Origin: Halieaceae bacterium MED-G27
GTDB lineage: Bacteria; Pseudomonadota; Gammaproteobacteria; Pseudomonadales; Halieaceae
Assembly: GCA_002456975.1 (NCBI GenBank)
Contig: NTKA01000007.1
Location: forward strand, 1-61,049
Reading direction: 5' to 3'
Length of the DNA stretch: 61,049 bases
Under the pieces are notes generated by a model. That model had not been told where the DNA came from, searched no databases, and saw only the letters and a program-made list of their open reading frames with translations. The position numbers were made by a program, and so were the translations under genes. Below, in pieces: positions 27,824-38,028 of the stretch; the stretch's first letter is position 1, and every line of letters starts with the position of its first letter.

Positions 27824-29323
27824 TTGAAATACAAAGATCTTAGAGAGTTTATCGCCGCACTAGAGTCAGAGGGCGAGCTAGTCAGAATCAAAGAAGAGAT
27901 TGATCCCAATCTCGAAATGACTGAGATTGCGGATCGGACCCTAAGAGGTGGCGGTCCTGCCCTGCTTTTCGAAAATCCGAAGGGTTCCGACGTCCCGGCG
28001 CTAGCTAACCTGTTTGGCACGGAGCGTCGCGTGGCTCTTGGTATGGGGGCAAGTTCTATCGAAGCCCTGCGCGAAATCGGAGAACTGCTGGCCTACCTGC
28101 GTCAACCCGATCCGCCCAAAGGCATGCGCGATCTGATCGATAAGGCGCCTTTGCTCAAACAAGTGCTGAATATGGGGCCGAAAACCATTCGCCGAGCGCC
28201 GTGCCAAGAGGTGGTGATTTCTGGTGACGAGGTTGATTTAACCCAGCTACCCATCCAAACCTGCTGGCCCGGTGACGTTGGGCCTTTGGTCACCTGGCCG
28301 CTGGTAATTACTCGAGGTCCCGAAAAGCCAAGAATGAACCTCGGTATCTATCGCATGCAGTTGTTGGGCAAGAACAAGCTGATCATGCGGTGGCTGTCGC
28401 ACCGTGGTGGCGCACTCGATTTCCGAGACTGGACCATTAAGCGGCCGGGGGAGCCCTATCCCGTCGCAATTGCGCTTGGCGCCGATCCTGCAACCACCTT
28501 GGGTGCGGTGACACCGGTACCCGATGCTCTGTCTGAGTATGCATTTGCCGGCCTGTTACGGGGTAGTAAAACCGAGCTGTCGGAATGCCTCACCCCTGCG
28601 TGTAAAGCCAACGAGCTATTGGTGCCCGCTCATTCAGAAATCATTCTCGAGGGCTATATCGATCCCAGTGAGATGGCCAGCGAGGGGCCCTTTGGCGATC
28701 ACACGGGTTATTACAACGAAGTCGAAGAGTTCCCGGTATTCACTGTCGAAACGATGACGACTCGTAAAAATCCGATCTATCACAGCACCTATACGGGCAG
28801 GCCCCCGGACGAACCAGCTATCCTCGGCGTCGCACTCAACGAGGTGTTTGTGCCGTTGCTGCAAAAACAGTTTCCAGAGATTGTGGACTTTTATTTGCCA
28901 CCTGAGGGCTGCTCATACCGCATGGCAGTTATCAGTATGCGTAAGGAATATCCGGGTCATGCCAAGCGCATCATGCTTGGGGTTTGGTCATTCCTGCGAC
29001 AGTTTATGTACACCAAATTCATTATCGTTACTGATGATGATGTCAATGTCAGACGATGGGAAGACGTGATTTGGGCAATGACAACTCGAATGGATCCGCA
29101 GCGTGACTCTGTCTTTATTGACAATACACCGATCGACTACTTGGACTTCGCCTCACCAGTTGCAGGCCTGGGCTCAAAAGTGGGTATGGACGCCACCAAT
29201 AAATGGGAGGGTGAGACCACGCGCGAGTGGGGCACTGCCATCGCTATGGATGAGGATGTGAAAGCACGAGTCGATGACTTGTGGTCGTCTTTGGGTATCT
29301 CGCTGCCGGGACGACAGGCCTAA
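27824..29323 (+). CDS. ubiD: 4-hydroxy-3-polyprenylbenzoate decarboxylase UbiD
   Basis: Prenylated-flavin decarboxylase of ubiquinone synthesis. The N-terminus [10 protein letters not shown] maps to a TTG at 27824. Conserved stretches run through the whole 499 residues: [21 protein letters not shown], the flavin and Mn-binding region [19 protein letters not shown], the catalytic-site Glu in [17 protein letters not shown], and [15 protein letters not shown]. It needs UbiX for its cofactor; ubiX is not in the window. Its TAA overlaps the stop of hemY on the other strand. Confidence 0.96.
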   Translation: MKYKDLREFIAALESEGELVRIKEEIDPNLEMTEIADRTLRGGGPALLFENPKGSDVPALANLFGTERRVALGMGASSIEALREIGELLAYLRQPDPPKGMRDLIDKAPLLKQVLNMGPKTIRRAPCQEVVISGDEVDLTQLPIQTCWPGDVGPLVTWPLVITRGPEKPRMNLGIYRMQLLGKNKLIMRWLSHRGGALDFRDWTIKRPGEPYPVAIALGADPATTLGAVTPVPDALSEYAFAGLLRGSKTELSECLTPACKANELLVPAHSEIILEGYIDPSEMASEGPFGDHTGYYNEVEEFPVFTVETMTTRKNPIYHSTYTGRPPDEPAILGVALNEVFVPLLQKQFPEIVDFYLPPEGCSYRMAVISMRKEYPGHAKRIMLGVWSFLRQFMYTKFIIVTDDDVNVRRWEDVIWAMTTRMDPQRDSVFIDNTPIDYLDFASPVAGLGSKVGMDATNKWEGETTREWGTAIAMDEDVKARVDDLWSSLGISLPGRQA

Positions 29324-30045
29324 GGATCAGAGTTCGGCATTGTCGATGCCAATACCTGCTTGGCGCGCTCGATCGCTTTACGATTATTAGCGGCTGGAGT
29401 CAGCCCCTCCAATCGAGTCAGGAGCGTTCGCGGGTCTTGTAGGGTCCAAGTACACACCAGGTCGGTTGCGCCCTGATTCCAACCGATACTCGCAAGATCA
29501 ATTAACGCCTTTTCGGCATCTGACTGCGCATCCACTCTGGCTAGACTCTGTGCATAAACCACCTGCAGGTCAGTCTCGCTCTTAAACACCTGTGATGCTT
29601 TGCGCCAAATCTTTTTTAACTGATCTGCCTTAACAGCCGCTATCAGTTTACGCCGCAGCGAGCTCCGCTGCGCTACTAGGGCGGCCGACTCACTCAACCA
29701 GCCCGATCGCTGCAACTTAGGTATGCTGACGTCAAAAGCGTCGTAGCGCTCTTCGATCAGCTCGAGCAATGCATTGCGAACTTGATCGTGCTCTTGGCGC
29801 TGGCGACGATGGCGCCACCATCGACCGATACCCGGCAATACACCCAGTAATTGACTGACGAACCGAAGCGCAAAGAATACGACTAAAGTCGCTGCCGCGA
29901 TTAGCAAGATTAACGCGTAAGGCGATGCTTCAAGCCGATATCCTGCCCAGACGATAAGCGCATAGCCCGGGTTGTTGATCATTATTGCGATGAGTGCCGA
30001 ACCCAAGGCCGCACCCAGTAACACCAAGATCAAAAATCCGCGCAC
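29320..30045 (-). CDS. hemY: HemY-like protein, short form
   Basis: Last gene of the hemCDXY operon. Two membrane segments near residues 3-25 and 40-62 match the HemY_N domain, followed by a helical soluble part. It has 241 residues, whereas usual HemY proteins have about 400, so most of the C-terminal TPR region is absent. The reading frame ends cleanly at a stop overlapping that of ubiD. The role of HemY in haem synthesis is not fully defined. Position directly after hemX supports the call despite the short length. Confidence 0.75.
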   Translation of the reverse strand: MRGFLILVLLGAALGSALIAIMINNPGYALIVWAGYRLEASPYALILLIAAATLVVFFALRFVSQLLGVLPGIGRWWRHRRQRQEHDQVRNALLELIEERYDAFDVSIPKLQRSGWLSESAALVAQRSSLRRKLIAAVKADQLKKIWRKASQVFKSETDLQVVYAQSLARVDAQSDAEKALIDLASIGWNQGATDLVCTWTLQDPRTLLTRLEGLTPAANNRKAIERAKQVLASTMPNSDP

Positions 30046-31145
30046 TAGCCACCCAACCCTATAACAGTCATTTGCTGCTTGAGACGACCCAGTGCTTGCT
30101 CAGTTCGATGCAAACTCGGAGCCTCCGAGAATTCATAAGCGATCGATAGAGACTCTAATGCTGCGATCATGCCGTCGATGGCTGATGGATCGTAATCTCT
30201 CAGCTCGATCAACTTTTGCTTAAACCTCAACAAGGCGGTGTCGTATAGCTCTGCATCCGATGCCATTAATGCCACCATGAGCTGCTCTAGTCGAAGTTGC
30301 AGTAACTGTCGTTCGAGTAATTGGCGCTCGTAGGTTAATGGCAACACCGAGTCGACCTCGACCTGTGAAATCACAAAAAATTGTGAGAATACCGACAAGG
30401 CATTCACCAACCGCTCAGAGCCAGCGATAGCGACACCTTGATTATCAGTTGCTTCAGCGGTACCAAGGTCAGGCATATCAGTACCAAAAGCGAGGTGTTC
30501 GATGCTCTCCGACAGCTGCGATAACCGCGCCATCAAGGCAACACGGTCGGGTGCCGAGTAGGCCTCCAGCGCTGCAATATCTTGCTCGATCGCGATGAGA
30601 GCATCATCCACTAACACTGTCTCCAGCTGACTCAAAGAGTCCCTCATTGCTTTTAATATCTCAACGGCCGTTACGGCATCGCCCGCAAGTCGAAGCTGAC
30701 GGCTCGCCAACCTTACATTGAACTCGGCCTCGGCGAGCACCCATTGGCTAGGATCGGTACCCTCGAGTCTATCTATTTGCCGTTGGAGGTTTTGAACCTG
30801 CTGCAGTAATCGCGTATGGCGTTCGCGTTGCCGCGCATCCAACTCACTCGCCACAGTCTCGATACGCGCTTCGAGTCGATTTAGGGTCCCTCGATCAACC
30901 CCGTCAAACTCTGCGATCTGATTAGCGACGGACTGCTCAAGATTTTTGATGTCCTCGCGATAAGTCGACTGACTTTCATCTAGGGCCTCTCTGAACGTCG
31001 CTTGCTCATCCTTGAGCGTTTGCCATGCAGGTAATCCGATCGCGTAGACCCCGAAGCCCACAGCGGCGACACTAGCAAGCAGTATCGAGAGCACTGCGAT
31101 ACGGATGACTCGCCCTGTCCATCCCATGGGCCGATTTTTACCCAT
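30045..31145 (-). CDS. hemX: HemX, membrane protein of the haem operon
   Basis: Inner-membrane anchored protein, often annotated as a uroporphyrin-III C-methyltransferase-like domain but without a proven methyltransferase function. One membrane helix lies near residues 14-36, followed by a long coiled coil (residues 45-135) and the conserved W-x-x-AEAEFNVRLASRQL region. I chose the ATG at 31145, preceded by GGGGGA, over a TTG at 31178 that lacks a ribosome-binding site; the TTG would overlap the hemD stop by four bases. Its stop overlaps the hemY start by one base. Confidence 0.85.
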   Translation of the reverse strand: MGKNRPMGWTGRVIRIAVLSILLASVAAVGFGVYAIGLPAWQTLKDEQATFREALDESQSTYREDIKNLEQSVANQIAEFDGVDRGTLNRLEARIETVASELDARQRERHTRLLQQVQNLQRQIDRLEGTDPSQWVLAEAEFNVRLASRQLRLAGDAVTAVEILKAMRDSLSQLETVLVDDALIAIEQDIAALEAYSAPDRVALMARLSQLSESIEHLAFGTDMPDLGTAEATDNQGVAIAGSERLVNALSVFSQFFVISQVEVDSVLPLTYERQLLERQLLQLRLEQLMVALMASDAELYDTALLRFKQKLIELRDYDPSAIDGMIAALESLSIAYEFSEAPSLHRTEQALGRLKQQMTVIGLGG

Positions 31146-31174
31146 TGCCCCGTATCCCCCGCGTCGTCGTAGAC

Positions 31175-31894
31175 TCAATCATGACGTGTAAATACTTCCA
31201 TAAAAGCGGCATCACCAGCGCCCTCAGCTTCCTCTACTGTGTACCACCCCAATGCCCTGGCTTGCTGCGCAACTCGCTCGGAGGGAACAACAAGGCTTGC
31301 CTGTCGCTGCACCACTGCTGAAACAAGATCGGTCAATCTCACGACCGCTTCGCCACTTGCAACGTGAAAAAAGGGCGCTCCATCCTCTAAAAACTGGTCG
31401 AGCTTGTCTAGGTCAACCGCCGGCCAATAGCGGCGGTAGCAATTTAAGTCAACTACCCCGACGCCACGGTCAACCAAGGCGCGTTGTAGTAGATCGCGTC
31501 CACCTTCGCCTTTGATCACCACAACCCTATCGATCATCGCAGTCTGAAAAATCGGCAGCCCCAGAATACCCTCCGAATCCTCCCGCTCGGGTGCAATGGC
31601 GTCGATAGATTCAGCTTGTAAAGCTTCCAGCGTTCGACTGCCGACAGCGATGACGCTACAAGTGTCGTCTGAGGCGATACCTCGCACCGCCTCTAAGCCG
31701 TATTTCACCGCATTACTGCTAGTGAATATTAGAGCCGTGACGCTGTTCTTCGCTGACTGCAGGTGCTGAACATCGACTGACCGTGGCTCGATCGCCATGA
31801 GTGGGAACTGCAGCGTTTCAACACCTTGTTCGCGCAATTGTGCAGCCAGCGCCTGGCTATCTTTAATTTGTCTAGTGAGAACGACGCGCTTCAC
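31175..31894 (-). CDS. hemD: Uroporphyrinogen-III synthase
   Basis: Cyclises hydroxymethylbilane to uroporphyrinogen III. The family is poorly conserved, but the N-terminal [13 protein letters not shown], the [14 protein letters not shown] segment, the [10 protein letters not shown] segment and the late [10 protein letters not shown] stretch are typical. Length 239 fits. Its start overlaps the hemC stop by four bases (ATGA). Confidence 0.92.
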   Translation of the reverse strand: MKRVVLTRQIKDSQALAAQLREQGVETLQFPLMAIEPRSVDVQHLQSAKNSVTALIFTSSNAVKYGLEAVRGIASDDTCSVIAVGSRTLEALQAESIDAIAPEREDSEGILGLPIFQTAMIDRVVVIKGEGGRDLLQRALVDRGVGVVDLNCYRRYWPAVDLDKLDQFLEDGAPFFHVASGEAVVRLTDLVSAVVQRQASLVVPSERVAQQARALGWYTVEEAEGAGDAAFMEVFTRHD

Positions 31895-32802
31895 GAACGA
31901 GCGGCAGCCAGCACCTCAGCAGCACCGTCTGCTAATAATTGATCAGCGACTTGCAAACCAAGCGCTTCGGGGTCTCGGCCCCGACCCTCGGCACTCAACA
32001 ATGCCTGCCCATCCGGTGAGCCCACTCGAGCGCGCAACCAAAGATCGCCACTGTCCTCGTGCACAGCAAAGCTCGCGATTGGCACATCACAGCCTCCGTC
32101 GAGCGCTCTAACGACGGCGCGCTCCGCGATTACCCGCTCAGTGGTCGGCATATCGGAAAGCGGCTTTAGTAATTGGGCGACTCGATCATCATCAGAGCGG
32201 TACTCGATACCGACCGCACCCTGCCCTCCTGCGGGCAGCAAAAAGTCTTCTTCAATGGCGCAGCCGATACGATCGTCAAACCCGAGCCGCTTCAATCCGG
32301 CACAAGCCAAGATAATAGCGTCAAACTCACCGCTGTCGAGCTTGGCGAGGCGCGTATTGACGTTGCCTCGCAAGAATCCAATATCCAGGTCTGGACGGCG
32401 CTGCCTCACTTGACAGGCGCGACGCAGACTCGAAGTGCCTAACTTCGCACCCTCTGGCAGAGCATCAAAACTGTCGACTCCCACCAGTGCGTCCCGGGGA
32501 TCCTCACGCTCACAAATGACACCCAAGGTTAGACCGGGCGGCATCTCCATGGGTACGTCTTTCATGGAGTGCACGGCAATATCGGCGCGTCCGTCAAGTA
32601 GTGCAGTTTCAAGTTCTTTTACAAAGAGCCCCTTGCCACCCACCTTGTATAACGGCTTGTCGAGTAATTGGTCACCACGAGAGGTCATGCCCAGCAGATT
32701 CACTGTGAGATCGGGATAAAGTCGATTTAATTCACTTTGGACAAAATGTGCCTGCCACAGGGCCAATGGGCTTTCACGGGTCGCTATTGTTATGGAGTCC
32801 AT
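31891..32802 (-). CDS. hemC: Porphobilinogen deaminase (hydroxymethylbilane synthase)
   Basis: Condenses four porphobilinogens into hydroxymethylbilane. The N-terminus [13 protein letters not shown], the [11 protein letters not shown] stretch, [10 protein letters not shown], and the dipyrromethane-cofactor Cys in [11 protein letters not shown] near residue 241 are all diagnostic. I place the start at the ATG at 32802, which follows AAGGGGGAATCG; the frame continues 72 bases further upstream but without family similarity. A run of eight A precedes the ribosome-binding site on this strand. It is the first gene of hemC-hemD-hemX-hemY and is divergent from argH. Confidence 0.96.
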   Translation of the reverse strand: MDSITIATRESPLALWQAHFVQSELNRLYPDLTVNLLGMTSRGDQLLDKPLYKVGGKGLFVKELETALLDGRADIAVHSMKDVPMEMPPGLTLGVICEREDPRDALVGVDSFDALPEGAKLGTSSLRRACQVRQRRPDLDIGFLRGNVNTRLAKLDSGEFDAIILACAGLKRLGFDDRIGCAIEEDFLLPAGGQGAVGIEYRSDDDRVAQLLKPLSDMPTTERVIAERAVVRALDGGCDVPIASFAVHEDSGDLWLRARVGSPDGQALLSAEGRGRDPEALGLQVADQLLADGAAEVLAAARS

Positions 32803-32899
32803 CGATTCCCCCTTTTTTTTGATGAGTTTACCACGGAGGCACGTTAATCCCCTCACCTGATACACTGTATACATCGAAAATCTCGGAATTTGTGATCAC

Positions 32900-34297
32900 G
32901 TGGCGAGCTCAATCGAAAACAAGACCAGTCAAACTTGGGGTGGGCGTTTCAACGAGGCGACCGATGCCTTCGTTCAAGAATTTACTGCGTCTTATTCCTT
33001 TGACAATGTACTCGCGCAATACGACATCGCGGGCTCACGAGCGCACGCATCGATGCTAGGTGCTTGCGGCATTATCAGTGATGACGATGTCCAAACCATC
33101 ATGCAGGGATTAGATCAAATCAGTCGCGAGATTGAGAACGGAGAATTCACTTGGGCGGTCGAACTCGAAGACGTGCACATGAATATCGAGGCTCGACTCA
33201 CGGAGCTCGTGGGTGATGCCGGTAAACGATTGCACACGGGACGCTCCAGAAACGATCAGGTCGCTACGGATATTCGACTGTATCTTCGGGAGGCGATTGG
33301 TCGAATCTTAGAGCAACTCGCGCGGCTACAGCTCGGGCTGATCGATCAAGCAGAGCGGTATGCGGAGACTATCATGCCGGGCTTCACTCACTTGCAAGTC
33401 GCGCAGCCGGTAACCTTCGGCCATCATTTACTTGCTTGGAACGAGATGCTCACCCGAGACGCAGGTCGACTCAAAGACTGCAGGAACAGATTGAATCAAT
33501 GCCCGCTTGGGGCAGCCGCGCTTGCCGGCACCTCCTACCCGATCGATCGAGACATGACCTCAGCGGCACTGGGATTTGAGCAACCCACAAGGAACTCGTT
33601 GGATTCCGTATCCGACAGAGACTTCGCCATTGAGTTTACGGCGGCGGCCTCCATCACCATGATGCACCTGTCGCGCATGGCAGAAGAAATGATTTTATGG
33701 ACCAGCGCTCAGTTCAGGCTAGTCGAACTCCCAGATCGATTCTGTACTGGCTCATCGATTATGCCGCAGAAGAAGAATCCGGATGTTCCCGAGCTGGTTC
33801 GTGGCAAAGCGGGTCGCGTGCAAGGCCACCTCGTTGCGCTAATCACACTGATGAAAGGGCAACCTCTCGCTTACAACAAGGACAACCAAGAAGACAAAGA
33901 GCCGTTATTCGATAGCGTGAAGACACTCTATGACTCGATCTTGGCGTTTGCCGATTTAATTCCGGCTATCGAGGCACGTCCTACAGAGATGCGAGCAGCG
34001 GCGCAGCTCGGTCAGCCCACTGCGACTGATCTCGCAGACTATCTGGTCAAAAGGGGGCTTCCCTTTCGAGATGCTCACGAAGTGGTGGGTGGTGCTGTAG
34101 CGCTAGCTGAGCAGCGTGGCATTGATCTGTCCGAACTCTCTCTTGAAGAGCTCGTCGACCTATCTGATCTTATTTCCGATGACGTTTACGACATTTTGAC
34201 GCTAGAGGGCTCAGTGGCCGCTAGAAACCACACTGGTGGCACAGCGCCAGAGCAAGTGAGACAAGCCGCGAAAGCCGCGCGCGCCGAACTCGGATAA
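32900..34297 (+). CDS. argH: Argininosuccinate lyase
   Basis: Last step of arginine synthesis, releasing fumarate. The fumarase/aspartase superfamily signature [12 protein letters not shown] is near residue 281. The N-terminal TWGGRF and the [13 protein letters not shown] segment (catalytic His region) are present. Start is GTG at 32900, giving 465 residues. It faces hemC across a 97-base gap that must carry both promoters, an arrangement also found in Pseudomonas. Confidence 0.96.
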   Translation: MASSIENKTSQTWGGRFNEATDAFVQEFTASYSFDNVLAQYDIAGSRAHASMLGACGIISDDDVQTIMQGLDQISREIENGEFTWAVELEDVHMNIEARLTELVGDAGKRLHTGRSRNDQVATDIRLYLREAIGRILEQLARLQLGLIDQAERYAETIMPGFTHLQVAQPVTFGHHLLAWNEMLTRDAGRLKDCRNRLNQCPLGAAALAGTSYPIDRDMTSAALGFEQPTRNSLDSVSDRDFAIEFTAAASITMMHLSRMAEEMILWTSAQFRLVELPDRFCTGSSIMPQKKNPDVPELVRGKAGRVQGHLVALITLMKGQPLAYNKDNQEDKEPLFDSVKTLYDSILAFADLIPAIEARPTEMRAAAQLGQPTATDLADYLVKRGLPFRDAHEVVGGAVALAEQRGIDLSELSLEELVDLSDLISDDVYDILTLEGSVAARNHTGGTAPEQVRQAAKAARAELG

Positions 34298-34407
34298 CCA
34301 AAAGCCGCCAACCTTAGAGCTCGGCCAATGCGGTAGACCTGGACCCTCTCGATAAAGAAAAATAGAGGCTGAGCGAACAAGACGGAGCTCAAGGGTCGTC
34401 CCTAGAG

Positions 34408-35394
34408 CTAATCGGGTCGATAACGAATAGTCGCCTGAAAAATGATATCGGGAGCGGTTTCGACACTGATATCTTCAACAAAACCAATATCTGCGGCCCA
34501 GCCCTTTGTAAACTGACGCCTGAGGCCAAGCCCTAGCATCAGGGCAGACCCGCCCACTGCATCAAGCGATGACTGAAACGCAGACTGGTGACCATCGATT
34601 TGTGCCACTAACGACCATCGATCATCGAATACCCATTCGCCCGATAGGCCTGCAAACCATAATAAAGAACGCGTATCACTGCCAAGAAAGCCTCCCGCTG
34701 CAGGACGAGTGGCGCCCAGCTGGCCATGCCAATAAATCGGGAAACTGCGCGAGCCCCGGCCGCTGACACGGGTCAAGGCATACCAATCAGCGCCGCCATT
34801 ACCCCGCCAATCTCCAGCGTTGCCGGTAGCCGCCTCATAACCCAGCACATAGGCTATTTTACGTTCGGCGCGCTGCGAGACTAATCTCGACACCTCGAAC
34901 GCGACATCACCAACCCCAGCGCTGGAACTCGCGAGCGAGAGATCTCGTCCCGGCGCTTGATAGCGATACTGCAACTGGTCCTCAGGCACCCCGGAACGCC
35001 CACCATCACTCATGCCGAAGAAATCATGCCATTGGTTCACGTAGCTATCGGTGAAACCGCCGGAGTGGCGCACCACCGGCAATCGCGCACCGATCTCCCA
35101 GTTCGATGAGAAGCGCCAACGCAGACCCAGCGATGTTCGCTGAGTTTCACCGTCGAAAAGCACCGCTTCATCATCGGTCTGGCGAGCAATGAAATGGGTC
35201 GCCAGATCGTTGTGAAGCGTCACTGCGACACCGTCAACACCCTCAGCAGATCCTTGAGGCGGGATAGCAACAACAGACTGGAGCGGCGAGAGATTTTCGA
35301 TCCAGAGCGGTTCTCGCGCGGCGTCCGCTAAGGTAGCCTCGCTGACCAACAAAAAGAGAGTCGCGCCAATCCTAGGGAGGACCTTCACTCCCAC
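34408..35394 (-). CDS. DUF3187 family outer-membrane protein
   Basis: A 328-residue exported protein. An N-terminal signal peptide with a hydrophobic core near residues 9-24 is followed by many alternating aromatic and polar beta-strands (GLRWRFSSNWEIGARLPVV, GLGLRRQFTKGWAADIGFV) and a terminal strand ending in Asp. The pattern is that of a beta-barrel and agrees with DUF3187 as I know it. Function unknown. Its start overlaps the end of cyaY by ten bases, so it may be co-translated. Confidence 0.75.
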   Translation of the reverse strand: MGVKVLPRIGATLFLLVSEATLADAAREPLWIENLSPLQSVVAIPPQGSAEGVDGVAVTLHNDLATHFIARQTDDEAVLFDGETQRTSLGLRWRFSSNWEIGARLPVVRHSGGFTDSYVNQWHDFFGMSDGGRSGVPEDQLQYRYQAPGRDLSLASSSAGVGDVAFEVSRLVSQRAERKIAYVLGYEAATGNAGDWRGNGGADWYALTRVSGRGSRSFPIYWHGQLGATRPAAGGFLGSDTRSLLWFAGLSGEWVFDDRWSLVAQIDGHQSAFQSSLDAVGGSALMLGLGLRRQFTKGWAADIGFVEDISVETAPDIIFQATIRYRPD

Positions 35395-35708
35395 TCGATC
35401 GTTTCTCGCGCATTAGTCGCCAGTTCATCGACTAATAAGGACACAAACTCACGACCACTTTTTGTGTCAGTCCAGCATGCTTGCGCATCGTCCCAAACAA
35501 AGTGAAAGCCACCGCCTGGTGTCGCCAACCACAACTGCTCGACCGCGGGCTGCCGACTAAAAACAAACACCACGCCGTTGCTAAAAGTGACATTGATAAC
35601 GCCCTCGGCGCCGACAATATCGGGGTCGGAGTCTAGCATCTCGAGTCGACTCTCTACCGATTCAAATGTCTCGTCGATGCGTTGATAATAATCTGACGAA
35701 GCGGTCAT
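35385..35708 (-). CDS. cyaY: Frataxin-like iron donor CyaY
   Basis: A 107-residue frataxin homologue that binds iron and modulates iron-sulfur cluster assembly. The acidic first helix (ETFESVESRLEMLDSD), the strand VINVTFSNGVVFVFSRQP and QLWLATPGGGFHF are conserved. The ATG at 35708 gives the family length; the longer frame to 35750 is rejected. It faces lptM-lysA, the same neighbourhood as in E. coli. Confidence 0.93.
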   Translation of the reverse strand: MTASSDYYQRIDETFESVESRLEMLDSDPDIVGAEGVINVTFSNGVVFVFSRQPAVEQLWLATPGGGFHFVWDDAQACWTDTKSGREFVSLLVDELATNARETIEWE

Positions 35709-35784
35709 TCGCGTCTCTCTGCCATAGTCTTGAGGACAAAGCTTACTCACTCGTTATCGCCACGTCACGAGACTTAGGGAAGAC

Positions 35785-35793
35785 TGGTATAAT
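35785..35793 (+). promoter_or_regulatory. Extended -10 promoter of lptM-lysA-dapF
   Basis: TGGTATAAT, a perfect TATAAT preceded by TG one base earlier, 24 bases before the lptM start. A -35 at the expected spacing (TCACGA) is weak, as is normal for extended -10 promoters. Confidence 0.75.
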
Positions 35794-35817
35794 TCTTTTT
35801 TTTCTGAGGATTATGTT

Positions 35818-35943
35818 GTGACTCGCAAGCTCTTCGCAATGTGGCTGTGTGCACTGCCTTGGCTGATGGCCTGTGGTCAGCCAGGGGAATTGCGCCACCC
35901 CGAGCAGCCGTGGGCACCAGCGACCTCATCGGATCCGTCATAA
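35818..35943 (+). CDS. lptM: LptM-like (YifL) small lipoprotein
   Basis: A 41-residue lipoprotein missed by length cut-offs. It starts at GTG 35818 with GAGGA seven bases upstream, has an N-terminal MTRK followed by a hydrophobic core, and a lipobox LMAC-G with the lipidated Cys at residue 19. The mature part begins CGQPGELRHPEQ, matching the CGQKGPLYLP pattern of YifL. In E. coli, LptM assists maturation of the LptD-LptE lipopolysaccharide translocon. The stop is one base before the lysA start. Position (between cyaY and lysA-dapF) is conserved in gammaproteobacteria. Confidence 0.85.
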   Translation: MTRKLFAMWLCALPWLMACGQPGELRHPEQPWAPATSSDPS

Positions 35944-35944
35944 C

Positions 35945-37198
35945 GTGAGCATTCATCGAGACAACGGCATGCTCCGATGTGAGCAGGTCGAACTGCAGTC
36001 ACTTGCCGAGTCCTACGGTACACCGCTCTACGTATACTCAAAAGCTGCGCTTGAGTCGGGTTTCACTGCGTGGCAAGACGCACTAAGCGGACTCCCCCAC
36101 TTGATTTGCTACGCGGTAAAAGCCAACTCGAATATCGCGATTCTCCAATGCCTGGCAAAGCTAGGAGCCGGCTTTGATATCGTGTCTGGTGGTGAGCTCG
36201 CCAGGGTCATGATGGCAGGAGGTGACCCCAATAAAGTGGTTTTCTCGGGCGTTGGTAAGACTCCAGCCGAAATCCGTAACGCTTTGGATACAGGCATTCG
36301 ATGTTTCAATGTCGAGTCCGCATCGGAATTAAGGCTGCTTGAAAGCATTGCGGCTGAGACGAAGATGACAGCGCCAGTCTCGATTAGGGTCAATCCAGAT
36401 GTGGATGCACAGACCCACCCCTACATCTCAACAGGCCTAAAAGAAAACAAATTCGGTGTCGATGAAGACACGGCGCTCAAGCTCTATCAACAAGCCCAAG
36501 CATCGGATCATCTCAACCCCGTAGGTATTGATTGCCACATTGGAAGCCAGCTCACCGATATCAGCCCCTATCTAGAAGCCGTGGATCACCTGCTCGGTAT
36601 CGTTGATCGACTGGGTGATCTAGGCATTTCGCTCGAACACATCGATATTGGTGGTGGACTCGGCATCCAATACCGGCAAGAGCCGCCAACCGGTCCGATC
36701 GACTTAATCGAGTCACTCAAGGAGCGCTTTGAGCATAGGGGACTTGAAGTTGTAGTGGAACCCGGTCGATCGATTGTTGGCAATGCCGGCGTTTTGCTGA
36801 GTGAGGTCGTTGCCCTTAAGCATGGCGAGCACAAGAACTTTGCCATTGTCGATGCCGGTATGAACGACCTGATACGCCCAAGCCTCTATCAGGGCTGGCA
36901 TGACATCACCCCCCTGGCACAGCGCGATGGCGCGTCACTCAATTACGACGTGGTAGGCCCTGTCTGTGAGACCGGCGACTTTCTAGGCAAGGATCGAGAC
37001 CTACGTATTGAGGAAGGCGACGTGTTAGCCGTAATGAGCGCTGGCGCATACGGCTTTGTCATGGCCTCCAACTACAATAGCCGCCCTCGCGCAGCGGAAC
37101 TGCTCATTGATGGGCATGATTGCCATGTAGTCAGACAAAGAGAGACTATCGCCACCTTGGTGGCCGACGAAGCCCTACTGCCGGATAAGATGTTATGA
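35945..37198 (+). CDS. lysA: Diaminopimelate decarboxylase
   Basis: PLP enzyme making lysine from meso-diaminopimelate. The PLP Lys is in ICYAVKANSN near residue 57, the PLP-phosphate glycine loop is GGGLG, and EPGRSIVGNAG, CETGDFLG and AYGFVMASNYNSRPR are conserved. I choose the GTG at 35945, one base after the lptM stop, giving 417 residues; the longer frame overlaps lptM and reads as its shifted sequence. Its stop overlaps the dapF ATG. Confidence 0.95.
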   Translation: MSIHRDNGMLRCEQVELQSLAESYGTPLYVYSKAALESGFTAWQDALSGLPHLICYAVKANSNIAILQCLAKLGAGFDIVSGGELARVMMAGGDPNKVVFSGVGKTPAEIRNALDTGIRCFNVESASELRLLESIAAETKMTAPVSIRVNPDVDAQTHPYISTGLKENKFGVDEDTALKLYQQAQASDHLNPVGIDCHIGSQLTDISPYLEAVDHLLGIVDRLGDLGISLEHIDIGGGLGIQYRQEPPTGPIDLIESLKERFEHRGLEVVVEPGRSIVGNAGVLLSEVVALKHGEHKNFAIVDAGMNDLIRPSLYQGWHDITPLAQRDGASLNYDVVGPVCETGDFLGKDRDLRIEEGDVLAVMSAGAYGFVMASNYNSRPRAAELLIDGHDCHVVRQRETIATLVADEALLPDKML

Positions 37199-38028
37199 AA
37201 CTGTCTTTTAGAAAGATGCAAGCTGCCGGTAACGATTTCGTAGTAATCGATGCGGTGCGACAGGCGATCGACCTCACACCCGAGCAAATCCGTTATTTGG
37301 CCGACCGACGTCTCGGTATCGGTTGTGACCAAGTCTTACTTGTAGAGCCTCCACGCACCCCCGACGCCGATTTTCGCTACGTCATCTATAACGCGGATGG
37401 TGGCGAGGCCGGTCAATGCGGTAATGGGGCTCGATGCTTGGGACGCTTTATCAGCGAGAAACGGCTGTCGAAGCAACATGAGCTGGTGCTCGAAGTAGGC
37501 GACGGCACGATGCGCTTACAACTCGATCAAAAAGGTGGGGTCCAAGCGAATTTAGGCGCGCCATCCTTTGCCCTCGAATCAATCCCCTTCAAGGCGCTAG
37601 AGCAAGCGGTCGAGTACCCATTGAGTCTTAATGAGCGAGTGTTAAAAGCAGGCGTTCTCTCGATGGGCAATCCGCATGCCGTTCTTTTAGTCAATGATTG
37701 CGCCAACACCCCGGTTGCAACACTCGGTGCCCTGGTACAGGGACTCGAGGTTTTCCCCGACAGTGCCAACGTTGGGTTTATGCAAGTGAGATCGCGCAAT
37801 CAAGTTGATTTGCGGGTCTGCGAACGTGTTGTGGGAGAAACTCCCGCCTGTGGTTCGGGAGCATGCGCTGCGGTCGTCCACGGTATTCGCTTGGGGCTTC
37901 TGGATCGGGAGGTGACAGTATCGCTACCCGGCGGTAAGCTCAGGGTTAGTTGGGAAGAGGATGATGCTCCAGTGTGGCTATCCGGCCCAGCGACCACGGT
38001 CTATGACGGCACGATTGTATTACGGTGA
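37195..38028 (+). CDS. dapF: Diaminopimelate epimerase
   Basis: PLP-independent racemase converting LL- to meso-diaminopimelate for peptidoglycan and lysine. The two catalytic cysteines are visible: in GGEAGQCGNGARC near residue 76 and in TPACGSGACA near residue 220. Start FRKMQAAGNDFVVID is conserved. It overlaps lysA by four bases (ATGA) and the DUF484 gene by four bases (GTGA). Confidence 0.97.
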   Translation: MKLSFRKMQAAGNDFVVIDAVRQAIDLTPEQIRYLADRRLGIGCDQVLLVEPPRTPDADFRYVIYNADGGEAGQCGNGARCLGRFISEKRLSKQHELVLEVGDGTMRLQLDQKGGVQANLGAPSFALESIPFKALEQAVEYPLSLNERVLKAGVLSMGNPHAVLLVNDCANTPVATLGALVQGLEVFPDSANVGFMQVRSRNQVDLRVCERVVGETPACGSGACAAVVHGIRLGLLDREVTVSLPGGKLRVSWEEDDAPVWLSGPATTVYDGTIVLR

